DNA of 64,000 nucleotides from NCBI GenBank assembly GCA_942492905.1, contig OW818657.1, positions 3,472,001 to 3,536,000 on the forward strand, in the 5' to 3' direction. The position numbers and the translations under genes were made by a program. The stretch comes from CAIZWU01 sp942492905. GTDB taxonomy: Bacteria; Verrucomicrobiota; Verrucomicrobiia; Verrucomicrobiales; V1-33. Positions 19,501-26,906 of this stretch are shown piece after piece (position 1 is the stretch's first letter; every line of letters starts with the position of its first letter). Under the pieces are notes generated by a model that was given only the letters and a program-made list of their open reading frames with translations, was not told where the DNA came from and ran no database searches.

Positions 19501-21703
19501 TTTCAATCAGGAGCCGGCTGGCCGTCAGGCGGATGGCCCGGTTGGGATGCGCTAGGGCAGCGGTGAGCTGGGCGGGATCGGCTTTGGTGAGATCGGGGAT
19601 TTCCAGCTTCTTCGCCTGCTTGTGCTGGATGCGCCAGATGCGGCCGAAATAGTGGTCGCGGTCCGGGCGGACAGCGGCGTTGACCTTGTTATGGTCAGGA
19701 CCGCGGGTGTCGTTGTGGATGACCGCCTGATTGTAGAAATCGCCGACATACATCGCCCCATCGGGACCGGTGCGCACTTCGATCGGACGCCACCATTTGT
19801 CGGTGCTGCGGATGAATTCCGTTTCCTCCCGGCCGGGAAGCTTGTGCGCTTCGTAGCTGGTGGTCTTCGGAGTCAGGCGCTGATGGTGGATCAGGTTGAT
19901 GGTGGGTTCGGTGGTGAAGTAGTCGCCGTTGTATTCGGCAGGCCAGGCCCCGCCATCATAAATCACGGCACCGGCTCCGGCAGTGAAGTCCCCCACGCGG
20001 TCGATCTGCACGTAGGCGAGATCCTCATACTTGATGGATGAGTAGCTCTTCTGACTGGCGATGATGGTGTTGAAGCTCGGGGTGTTGCCGACCTTGCCGC
20101 GGGCGAGGGCATACTCGGGCAGGATGACCTGATTGAGCAGGGTCCCGTTGGTGGGCTGCGTCCACATCACACGGTTGTCGCCGGTGATGGTGAGGCCCCA
20201 GGTGTTGCCGCCTTTGGAGGAGTATTGCTCGATTTTGGAACCGTCCGGTTTGAAGCGCACCACGCCGCTGCCAATGTTCCCGAAGTGCTGGCTGCCGTCG
20301 CCGCTGGTGACGTCCGGGGAGGCACTGTAACCGTGGGTGGCGTAGATCCAGCCGTCCCAGCCCATGCGAGGATTGTTGATCACCGCGTGGGTGTCGCCGG
20401 TGCCGAGATTGGTGTAGAGTTTTTCGACCTTGTCGGCCTTGCCGTCGGCATCGGTGTCGCGCAGCCAGAGAATGTCAGGCGCTTGGGTGACGATCACGCC
20501 GTCCTTGTAGAACACGAGCCCGGTCACGAGATCCAGACCTTGGTGGAACACGTCCTTTTTGTCCATCACGCCATCGGCGTTGGTATCAGTCAGGATGCTG
20601 ATTTTGTCCATGCCGGGACGGTCCTGGATGCCGGGTTGGGGTTCCAGTCCGCCGTGGTCCTTCCATTCCTTGCCACGATAGTCCGGGCGCATGCCGCGAC
20701 GGCCATTGGGATATTCCGGAGTTTCCGCCACCCAGAGACGGCCGCTGGCGTCCCAGTCAAAATTCATTGGCTTTGTAATCAGCGGCTCGGCCGTGACCAG
20801 GGTCATGTCGAAGTCAGGATGGACTTCCAGATTCTTCAGGGTGGCTTCCGGCTTTTGCGGTCCACCTTCCGGATAGGTCAGGGAGGACAACTCCTCCGGC
20901 GAACAGAATTCATCAACGCTGGTCCGCTTGCCGGCCCACGCCAGGCCCCGCAGCAGAATGGCGCGGTAGTGGGGTTTCTGGAAGGTGGTGTAGAGATGGC
21001 CCGGAATGCTGACAAATGCGCGGTAGGGCTGGGTGCCGCCTTCCATGGTCCGCTCATAAGTCCACATCTGCGGCTGGATGTCGTAGATATGCGCTTTGCC
21101 GCCTTCCGCCGGTTTCTTGCCGTCACGGACGTTGGGGGTGTAGGCGGTGGCGAGGACGCGCACGTCGGGAGAGACGTCCATGTCGTAATAAATCTCGTCG
21201 TCGATGTGGAAGTTGGAGGCGTTTCGCGTGATGGGGTGACCCCCGTCGATCCGTTGGTTTTCCACGTAGTAGAGGTCCATCGGACCTTCCTTCCACTTGG
21301 TGGTTTTGCTGCGCCAGCATCCGCCTGTGACTGCCTTCCAGTGATTCTCCTCACGGCTGACCGCAGCAGTATGCACCACCACGAGGCCTCCGCCGCGCTT
21401 CAGGTATTCGTCAAAAGCGGCCCACCGCGAAGGAGGCACCGTGCCTCCGTCCTGGGCATACATCAGGAGCACATCGGTCTGCTTCAACTTGTCGTCGCTG
21501 GGCAGATCCATCCCACCATCCACCTGCAGACCGCGGGAAGCGAGGAGCGGTTGCCAGTCCTTGAGGAACTGGGCGTGTTCGTGAGCACCCGGGGCGTGGG
21601 TTTTGACGCCGCCGCGGATAAAGACCCGCAGAGGGGCATCAGCAGCAAAGGCGGACAGTCCGGTCAGGACCAGCAGGCCGAGGGAGAGGAACTTGGATTT
21701 CAT
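16583..21703 (-). CDS. ThuA - PVC dehydrogenase - cytochrome c - ThuA fusion
   Basis: A 1706-residue secreted fusion with signal peptide (MKSKFLSLGLLVLTGLSAFA). Order: ThuA-like domain 1 (~25-260, with GGGLVVVHTAAVS and a DEIYYDMD motif); PVC-type dehydrogenase propeller (~300-700, DASGRLWVAETPEYPNG, GWDGWIYATHGY); HEAT-like region (~700-1050); cytochrome c (CATCH near 1150, Met candidate in GRSLMPEGFDG); a beta-rich, possibly carbohydrate-binding domain (~1260-1450, GGGGYARTMPQRVEV); a Pro/Ala linker; ThuA-like domain 2 (~1500-1706, GKGIVLLHAGLWYNF, GHDARAHD). Single ThuA fusions to PVC dehydrogenases are familiar; two flanking copies are less usual. ThuA-family proteins have been linked to disaccharide (trehalose-type 3-keto) metabolism. 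Probably a periplasmic sugar-oxidising redox protein. A promoter candidate lies ~90 nt upstream. Confidence 0.85.
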   Translation of the reverse strand: MKSKFLSLGLLVLTGLSAFAADAPLRVFIRGGVKTHAPGAHEHAQFLKDWQPLLASRGLQVDGGMDLPSDDKLKQTDVLLMYAQDGGTVPPSRWAAFDEYLKRGGGLVVVHTAAVSREENHWKAVTGGCWRSKTTKWKEGPMDLYYVENQRIDGGHPITRNASNFHIDDEIYYDMDVSPDVRVLATAYTPNVRDGKKPAEGGKAHIYDIQPQMWTYERTMEGGTQPYRAFVSIPGHLYTTFQKPHYRAILLRGLAWAGKRTSVDEFCSPEELSSLTYPEGGPQKPEATLKNLEVHPDFDMTLVTAEPLITKPMNFDWDASGRLWVAETPEYPNGRRGMRPDYRGKEWKDHGGLEPQPGIQDRPGMDKISILTDTNADGVMDKKDVFHQGLDLVTGLVFYKDGVIVTQAPDILWLRDTDADGKADKVEKLYTNLGTGDTHAVINNPRMGWDGWIYATHGYSASPDVTSGDGSQHFGNIGSGVVRFKPDGSKIEQYSSKGGNTWGLTITGDNRVMWTQPTNGTLLNQVILPEYALARGKVGNTPSFNTIIASQKSYSSIKYEDLAYVQIDRVGDFTAGAGAVIYDGGAWPAEYNGDYFTTEPTINLIHHQRLTPKTTSYEAHKLPGREETEFIRSTDKWWRPIEVRTGPDGAMYVGDFYNQAVIHNDTRGPDHNKVNAAVRPDRDHYFGRIWRIQHKQAKKLEIPDLTKADPAQLTAALAHPNRAIRLTASRLLIEKGAPAAPIANLLQKGSAEAKIAALWTLSGLKSVSPELLTAALADPDLTVRRNAAGVAEVSTASVQSEKQTAGLIGDPDATVRVTALRALGSMEISDAAARQIIAAWPKLDDDFQRSAAVGAASRNPAGSIAAALDSADSTALIPLVAQLVDTIARDNNTAAAAKLVTLIASKPESTDPLKRSILDTLGKSLKEAPAMTPELSAALGQLLASGVSGSVLPVAAKWDRDGSLKAEISKITTGITATLTNTSASEDARVAAARSLLGLRSANPESLATVTKLLGTDTPAGLQRGIVSALGELNEPSLGAVVCAAYNKLPADIQPVAFETLLKRADWTLALLDAITAKQVDPASFGPANAFRLRTYPDKVVAKRANDMLDQLNPMAKAKEEIIAKLAPLVEKPGDAVRGKLMFQATCATCHKFGDSGAEIGPGLTGMGSHGPAELLTAIVDPNREVEPSFLTWNIETKDGQFYAGIIVRENPSSITLKSLAGQQEVKVADIKSRVNTGRSLMPEGFDGLGEEMLRDILTYMVSVDGGKFRTLDLRKAYTANTAQGLYLSPENKEDSIILKKTGTVNVEGIPFNILAPEKSATGNVVVLKGGGGYARTMPQRVEVAVGGFKANRLHFLGGIAGWGAKDPGKGEPALKVIVNFADGQKEELLTYDGVEFADYIGRFEVPGSRYVPDLLKNGAQLRWYTKLLSRTGAINSVVLESFANSVAPTTLAITAELAEPGAPAPGVLTQPAAAPAPAPKTAAAEAPQAWGEGTRVLLAGGGSSHDFQKYFKEADTAILKGAGYAVQYTENFQEAAAKLAEADVLVFSTNQGTFGNIAFRAALEQFAAKGKGIVLLHAGLWYNFKDWPEFNKIYAGGGSRGHDNLSKPFEVKVTKPEHPIMKGVPASFTLIDELYYMIPDASGSPIEVLGEAISAQSGKVFPNIFTVRHEKARIAGIALGHDARAHDLPAFQTLLKNAVAWAAGK

Positions 21704-21795
21704 AGGAATAAACGGAAGAAAAATCGCCGGGAGGGAATGCCGGAATCATATCGATACGCACGCCGGGCATGGAAATACCCGCTGTGGGGGGTGCT

Positions 21796-21824
21796 TTTAT
21801 CCCTCAAACTTGGTGACTTGGCAA
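21796..21824 (-). promoter_or_regulatory. Candidate sigma-70-type promoter for the ThuA fusion gene
   Basis: Reading the reverse strand, TTGCCA (21819-21824) and GATAAA (21796-21801) are separated by 17 nt. The start codon of the ThuA/PVC fusion lies ~90 nt downstream. The 193-bp gap from the preceding lyase gene suggests a separate transcription start within the cluster. The -10 box matches consensus at four positions only. Confidence 0.35.
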
Positions 21825-21896
21825 CGCTACGGGCAGCTTAACCGAAAATTATATCGGCCACTGCGCGGGATCGTAGCTTTTCCGGGGCATACTGGG

Positions 21897-22805
21897 TCAA
21901 ACCGGATGCGTATTCAGCGCCAGCAGTGCGGCGGCAGCGGCTTGCACCCGGGAGCGGTCCACGGGGTTCAAACCACTCAGGAGCGGCAGGATCGTGCCCA
22001 TGTCGGCGATGCCGCTCAGCGTCACGGCCTCGTGCAGCACTCGCACTGGATTGATCTCATTCCGCAGGTCCTCCAGCGGTTCGAATTGCTTGCGCACGGC
22101 ATTCGCCCCCGCCCCATCCCCGTTTTTGGCGAAATGCAGGACTTTCTGCGAGAGCACGGGAGCCACACAGCCGCACCCGGTGGTGAATCCGCCCAGTTTG
22201 AACTGGTCCAAATGCACCAGGGCCGGCTGCTCGCCGATCCCGCTGACAATCAAATTGGGGTCCACCCGGTCCACCAATTCGCTCAACACCGCATCCTTGG
22301 AGGGATCATCGCGGACGATGGCGTATTTGATCCAGGACACGAGGCCATCCTTCACCAGTTCTGCCACCAGCGCCGGCGTGATATAACCTTCGTTCTTCAT
22401 GTAAACTACGATCGGCCGGCCGAATTTTTCCGCAAAATGCCGCAGCCCGGTCGCCACCCCATCGGGGGTATTCAATCCCACATGGGGCAGCACCATCGCG
22501 GTGCGGAATGGCTGGGTGCGCAGGATGGCGGCCTGATCCATCATCATGCCATACGCCGGACCCGCCGAGGGCACGATCTCGGTCTCCGGTCCCGCGGCAT
22601 CGGCCAGCATCGTCAGGGTTGAGGCAAACTCCGATGGCCGGATATGATAGAAATTGGCATTGCCTCCATACAGCAGGATGCGCACGCCCCCGCTCTCCAT
22701 GTGGCGGATCAGACGGGTGTTCTGCACCGCGCAGACCGTGCCATCGGCTGAGCGGGCGAGCGGAGGAACCGCGATGACGGAAGTTTGATAGGTAGCAGTG
22801 GTCAT
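21897..22805 (-). CDS. DHDPS-family lyase (2-keto-3-deoxy sugar acid type)
   Basis: A 302-residue cytoplasmic TIM-barrel protein of the dihydrodipicolinate synthase/N-acetylneuraminate lyase superfamily. YGGNANFYHIRPSEF sits where the family has its substrate-carboxylate region. The conserved Tyr strand reads VVYMKNEGY and the Schiff-base Lys is expected in WIKYA near residue 155. It lies 35 nt after the IlvD/Edd dehydratase in the same direction. That pairing is typical of non-phosphorylative sugar-acid pathways, where the dehydratase makes a 2-keto-3-deoxy acid and a DHDPS-family enzyme cleaves or dehydrates it. True DapA is less likely given the context. Aldolase versus dehydratase activity cannot be decided from sequence alone. 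Confidence 0.75.
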   Translation of the reverse strand: MTTATYQTSVIAVPPLARSADGTVCAVQNTRLIRHMESGGVRILLYGGNANFYHIRPSEFASTLTMLADAAGPETEIVPSAGPAYGMMMDQAAILRTQPFRTAMVLPHVGLNTPDGVATGLRHFAEKFGRPIVVYMKNEGYITPALVAELVKDGLVSWIKYAIVRDDPSKDAVLSELVDRVDPNLIVSGIGEQPALVHLDQFKLGGFTTGCGCVAPVLSQKVLHFAKNGDGAGANAVRKQFEPLEDLRNEINPVRVLHEAVTLSGIADMGTILPLLSGLNPVDRSRVQAAAAALLALNTHPV

Positions 22806-22840
22806 GGAGGAAGGGGGGCAAGGGTTGACGCCAGGAGGGC

Positions 22841-24583
22841 TTAAAAGATATCAGGTTCGGGCGTTTCCCCGGCGCTGGCAAGGAATTTGAAATCGCACCC
22901 TTCATCCGCCTGGGTGATCTCATCCAACAGCAGGCGGCCATAGCCGCGATGATACCGCGGGGGCGGCGCGGTCCACGCGGCCCGGCGGGTGGCGAGTTCC
23001 GCCTCCTCCACCAACAGCTCGAGGCGGCGCCCGGCCACATCCAGCGAAATCAGGTCCCCGGTTTTCACCAGCGCCAGCGGCCCGCCCACCGCCGACTCCG
23101 GGGCGACGTGCAGCACGCAGGTGCCATAACTGGTGCCGCTCATGCGGGCATCGGAAATCCTGACCATATCCCGGATGCCCTGCTTGAGCAGCTTTTTGGG
23201 AATCGGCAGCATCCCCCACTCCGGCATCCCAGGTCCACCCAGTGGCCCGGCATTGCGCAACACCAGCACGGTGTCCGGAGTGACGTCGAGGTCCTCGCGG
23301 TCGATGTTCTGTTTCAGTTCCGCATAGGTGTCAAAGACCAGGGCTGGACCGGTGTGGCGTTGCAGGCGGGGATCGGCGGCGGCGGGTTTGATCACGGCAC
23401 CGTTCGGACAAAGATTGCCCCGCAACACAAAAGTCCCGCCCTGCCCCGCCAACGGCTGGTCCAGCGGCCGGATCACCTTTTCCTCAAAGACTTCAGCCCC
23501 CGCAATGTTTTCGCCAAGGGACTTCCCGGTGACGGTGAGGCATTCCGTAAACAGCAAACCCCGGATGCGCTCCAGGAGGGCACTCAGCCCGCCGGCGTCG
23601 TGGAAATCCTCCATCAGATATTCCCCACTGGGCCGCAGATTGGCCACCAGAGGAGTTGTCAGGGAAAGCCGGTCAAAGTCCTCCAGGGTGATCTCCGCCC
23701 CGGCCCGCCGCGCCATCGCCAGCACATGCACGATGGCATTGGTCGATCCGCCCAGAGCCATGTCCGCGATGATGGCATTCTCAAAACTTTGCTTCGTCAG
23801 GATATCCTTCGGGCGCAGATCCTCCCAGACCATCTCCACGATGCGCCGTCCGCAGCGCGTGGCCATCCGGGCATGTTCCGCATGGGCGGCAGGGATGGAG
23901 GAGGCGTTGGGCAAACTCATGCCCAGCGCTTCCGCGATGCTCATCATGGTGGCCGCAGTGCCCATGGTCATGCAGGTGCCCGGACCCCGCGCGATCCCAT
24001 CTTCCAGCTCTGCCCAGGCATCGCAGCTCAGATTGCCGGCGCGGCGCTCGTCCCAGTATTTCCAGACATCCGAACCGCTTCCCAGGGTGGTGCCGCGCCA
24101 GTTGCCTTTGGTCATGGCTCCGGCCGGCAGGTAGATGGAAGGCAGATTCATCGTGATCGCCCCCATCAGCAGCGCCGGGGTGGTCTTGTCACAGCCGCCC
24201 ATCAGCACCGCACCGTCCAGCGGATAACATCTCAGGGTTTCCTCCACCTCCATCGCCACCAGATTGCGGTAAAACATCGAGGTCGGTTTCATGAACATCT
24301 CGCTCAGGCTCATGATCGGCAGCTCCACCGGAAACCCGCCTGCCTGCCAGACCCCGCGCTTTACCTCCTGGGCCCGGTCGCGGAAGTGGGTATGGCAGGT
24401 GTTCAGATCCGACCAGGTATTCAGAATCCCGATCACCGGTTTCCCGGCAAAATCCTCCGTGGCATAGCCCATCTGCTTGGCCCGCGACCGGTGCCCGAAG
24501 GACCGCAGATCATCCGGCCCGAACCAACGGTGCGAACGCAGCTGCTCCGGAGTGCGGCGGGGACGGGGTAATGAGTTAGGCAT
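22841..24583 (-). CDS. IlvD/Edd-family sugar-acid dehydratase
   Basis: A 580-residue cytoplasmic iron-sulfur dehydratase. I chose the ATG at 24583 rather than an in-frame ATG at 24703, because homology begins just after it and a promoter candidate overlaps the longer version. Expected [2Fe-2S] ligands are C63 (NTCHTHF), C131 (GGCDKTTPA) and C204 (PGTCMTMGTA). The 68- and 73-residue spacings match those I recall for L-arabinonate and D-xylonate dehydratases. A catalytic-Ser candidate sits in RMSGTSYG. CDKTTPA points to sugar-acid dehydratases rather than dihydroxyacid dehydratase (valine/isoleucine synthesis). It heads the reverse-strand cluster, followed by the DHDPS-family gene. Exact substrate (arabonate, xylonate, galactonate, fuconate) is open. 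Confidence 0.85.
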   Translation of the reverse strand: MPNSLPRPRRTPEQLRSHRWFGPDDLRSFGHRSRAKQMGYATEDFAGKPVIGILNTWSDLNTCHTHFRDRAQEVKRGVWQAGGFPVELPIMSLSEMFMKPTSMFYRNLVAMEVEETLRCYPLDGAVLMGGCDKTTPALLMGAITMNLPSIYLPAGAMTKGNWRGTTLGSGSDVWKYWDERRAGNLSCDAWAELEDGIARGPGTCMTMGTAATMMSIAEALGMSLPNASSIPAAHAEHARMATRCGRRIVEMVWEDLRPKDILTKQSFENAIIADMALGGSTNAIVHVLAMARRAGAEITLEDFDRLSLTTPLVANLRPSGEYLMEDFHDAGGLSALLERIRGLLFTECLTVTGKSLGENIAGAEVFEEKVIRPLDQPLAGQGGTFVLRGNLCPNGAVIKPAAADPRLQRHTGPALVFDTYAELKQNIDREDLDVTPDTVLVLRNAGPLGGPGMPEWGMLPIPKKLLKQGIRDMVRISDARMSGTSYGTCVLHVAPESAVGGPLALVKTGDLISLDVAGRRLELLVEEAELATRRAAWTAPPPRYHRGYGRLLLDEITQADEGCDFKFLASAGETPEPDIF

Positions 24584-24589
24584 GAAATC

Positions 24590-24618
24590 ATTAAAACAGG
24601 CTCCTCCGTCCAGGGCAA
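24590..24618 (-). promoter_or_regulatory. Candidate leaderless promoter of the sugar-acid dehydratase
   Basis: On the reverse strand TTGCCC (24613-24618) and TTTAAT (24590-24595) are 17 nt apart. Only 6 nt (24584-24589) separate the -10 box from the ATG at 24583, so transcription would begin at or next to the start codon. A GGAGGAG sequence exists but is 17 nt from the ATG and lies inside the promoter spacer. The same 6-nt geometry is seen at 26872-26900. Confidence 0.5.
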
Positions 24619-24718
24619 GGCCTTTGCCGGCGGCGGCTGGCTCTTCCCTTCCGCCAGGAAAAGCGTGACTTTGCTGCCGGATCCTGTTTGATTCAGGCTT
24701 CACTCCCCTCCCCCACTT

Positions 24719-25741
24719 ATGATCCGGCTCCGCTACCTCTTGTTAATGCTATGCCTGGAGAGCGCCTCCGGGGCCGCGGATACGACGCTGGAGGGCAGTC
24801 CCTTTCCAGCCCGGGATACCCTGGTGGCGGATCTGGAACCGAAACCGGACGCCGCAGCTTGTCTGGCCGGACTGCGGTGGACGGCAGCGGACTTCAGCGT
24901 CACTGCCACCACAGCCCCCAAGGACTCGGACTGGCTATTGCGCTTTCCGTCCCCCTTTCCCTCGGGCGACGCCGCCAACGATGCGGTGGCCTTGGAATGG
25001 TATGTCCATCGCGATGCCCAGGGCGTGCCTATGAAGGCTCCGGCGGTGGTGGTGATTCATGAATCAGGACGCGGCATGGTGGCCGGGCGGGCATTTGCCC
25101 GCGGTCTGCGCTTCACGGGCTGCCACACATTTCTGATGCACTTGCCCGGCTACGGAGCCCGCACTTCTCCACTAACCGGCGATTTGAAAAAGGTCTTTCC
25201 CTCACTGAGGCAAGGCATCGCCGATGCCCGCCGGGCGCGGGATGCGGTGGCAGCCCTGCCCCTGGTGGATCGCTCCAACATTGGAATCTGCGGGATCAGT
25301 CTGGGGGGCTTTGTGACCTCCACGGTGGTTGGACTGGATCGCGGCTACGACCGGGGATTCATCCTGTTGGCAGGCGGGCATCTCGCCGATGTGGTTTTCA
25401 AAGGGGAAAAAGACGCCGCTGCCCTGCGCCATCAATTACAGGCGGCCGGTATCACCGATGAAGCGGTGAGAGCCGCGATCTGGACCATCGAACCCCTCCG
25501 GTTGGCCCACCGTGCGGACCCGGACAAGGTCTGGCTTTTCAGTGCCAGCCAAGATGAAGTCGTTCCTCCGGCCTGCTCCGCAGCTTTTGTGAAAACCGCC
25601 CGGCTGCCGGAAGGCCACCATGCGGAATACGCCGCCGGCCATTACACGGCGGCATTGTTTGTGCCTCACATGATCCGCCGGATCTCGGAGGTGATGCTGC
25701 CGGTTCCAGCCGGACTCGTCCCGTCACCACCGGACCGCTGA
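24719..25741 (+). CDS. Exported alpha/beta hydrolase (dienelactone hydrolase-like)
   Basis: A 340-residue protein with signal peptide (MIRLRYLLLMLCLESASGA). The alpha/beta-hydrolase fold shows PAVVVIHESGRG near 105, the nucleophile elbow GISLGG with Ser194, an acid candidate in ASQDEVVPP (~280) and a His candidate in AGHYTAALF (~307). Family members hydrolyse esters, lactones or acetyl groups. It is transcribed divergently from the sugar-acid dehydratase across a 135-bp shared region and 50 nt before a TIM-barrel isomerase. A sugar-lactonase or carbohydrate-esterase role would fit: the PVC dehydrogenases could make aldonolactones needing hydrolysis. That role is inference. Confidence 0.65.
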   Translation: MIRLRYLLLMLCLESASGAADTTLEGSPFPARDTLVADLEPKPDAAACLAGLRWTAADFSVTATTAPKDSDWLLRFPSPFPSGDAANDAVALEWYVHRDAQGVPMKAPAVVVIHESGRGMVAGRAFARGLRFTGCHTFLMHLPGYGARTSPLTGDLKKVFPSLRQGIADARRARDAVAALPLVDRSNIGICGISLGGFVTSTVVGLDRGYDRGFILLAGGHLADVVFKGEKDAAALRHQLQAAGITDEAVRAAIWTIEPLRLAHRADPDKVWLFSASQDEVVPPACSAAFVKTARLPEGHHAEYAAGHYTAALFVPHMIRRISEVMLPVPAGLVPSPPDR

Positions 25742-25791
25742 GAATAATCCGGATCCAGCAACGTTATCGTCACCACTCCCTCACTTTTCCC

Positions 25792-26748
25792 ATGAACCCT
25801 CCTGCTTCCTCCCCCGTCCTCTCCCGTCGCTCGTTTTTGCATCAATCAGCCGTGTTTGGTGCGATCAGCCTCACCGGGAACCTGACAGCCGGAGCCCAGC
25901 CTTCCCCCGCTGCCGGGAAACCGGCCCTGCCGGACTTTTGTCTCTTCACCAAACATCTCATCGGCATGGAGCCCCCCGCCTTGGCGGAACACGTGGCCGC
26001 TCTGGGGTTTGCCGGAGTGGAAGCCCCCATCCGGCCCGGTGGCCACGTTTTGCCGGAGCGGGCAGCGGAGGACCTGCCCGGCTTTGTCGAGGCACTCCAG
26101 AAAGCAAACCTGAAACTCACCATCCTGACTTCCGGGATCAACGCCGTCTCCGCAGACCAGCATACCGAAACCGTGCTGCGGACTGCGGCGAAGCTGGGCG
26201 TGAAATACTTCCGGATGAATTGGTACCAGTATGACCTCAAAAAGCCCCTGCCGCCGCAGTTGGACGAAATCCGCGCCAAGGTCAAAGATCTCCTCGCCCT
26301 GAGCCGCGAACTCGGGATCCGGCCGCTTTCCCAAAACCACAACGGGCCGCACTACGTCGGAGCCGCCATCTGGGACTTGGAGTCCGTGATGCGGGACTAT
26401 CTCACGGAAGACTGGGGATTTGCCTACGATATCATGCATGCCACCGTGGTCGGCGGCACTTCTTGGCCCATCCAATATCACCTCGCCCGTCCCCGGATTG
26501 GAGCCGCTTATTTCAAGGATTTCAAATGGGCCAGCCGGCTCAAACCCGGCACCTGCCCCCTCGGTGAGGGCATGGCCGCCGGTCCTGAATTCGCCAAACT
26601 GCTCCGGGACAGCGGCTTCGCCGGCCCGGTGAGCCTGCATATTGAATACCTCAAAGCGCAAAAAATCACCAACGCGGCCGAAGTCCGGCTCGCCCATGAG
26701 GCCGGCGCCCACGATTTGGCCAAACTGAAGGAATGGTGGGCCGCGTGA
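25792..26748 (+). CDS. Tat-exported sugar isomerase/epimerase-like TIM-barrel protein
   Basis: A 318-residue protein of the xylose-isomerase-like/AP-endonuclease-2 superfamily. The N-terminus carries a twin-arginine motif (SRRSFLHQS) followed by a hydrophobic stretch and TAGAQP, indicating Tat export of a folded, metal-loaded protein. Barrel motifs include the metal-site region LSQNHNGPH (the usual E of the ENH motif is Q here), FAYDIMHAT, YFKDFKW and VSLHIEYL. It follows the alpha/beta hydrolase by 50 nt and is presumably co-transcribed. Activity and substrate are unknown. Export suggests it works on sugars in the periplasm with the cluster's other secreted enzymes. Confidence 0.75.
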   Translation: MNPPASSPVLSRRSFLHQSAVFGAISLTGNLTAGAQPSPAAGKPALPDFCLFTKHLIGMEPPALAEHVAALGFAGVEAPIRPGGHVLPERAAEDLPGFVEALQKANLKLTILTSGINAVSADQHTETVLRTAAKLGVKYFRMNWYQYDLKKPLPPQLDEIRAKVKDLLALSRELGIRPLSQNHNGPHYVGAAIWDLESVMRDYLTEDWGFAYDIMHATVVGGTSWPIQYHLARPRIGAAYFKDFKWASRLKPGTCPLGEGMAAGPEFAKLLRDSGFAGPVSLHIEYLKAQKITNAAEVRLAHEAGAHDLAKLKEWWAA

Positions 26749-26871
26749 TCGCTTCCGGGAGGATGACCTTTCCCACCCGACTCTGGAAACTATCATTCAC
26801 CCCTTTGAGATGGCAGTTTTATGCAGCAAATCCCGCCGCGTCTCGAAAATGACCTAAATTATTAAGTTTTG

Positions 26872-26900
26872 TTGATATTTCAGAAATTGCAGCTCATACT
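26872..26900 (+). promoter_or_regulatory. Candidate leaderless promoter of the LptA-like gene
   Basis: TTGATA (26872-26877) and CATACT (26895-26900) are separated by 17 nt. The GTG start codon is at 26907, exactly 6 nt after the -10 box, so the transcript would begin at or beside the start codon with no room for a ribosome binding site. The region is the most AT-rich in this neighbourhood. Confidence 0.55.
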
Positions 26901-26906
26901 GGCCGC

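Noticed and set aside
16643..19555. A 970-codon open frame on the forward strand
   Set aside because: It lies wholly antisense to the ThuA/PVC fusion, whose motifs (CATCH, propeller repeats) are unmistakable. The protein is Gly/His/Arg-rich with no domain, typical of GC-rich shadow frames.
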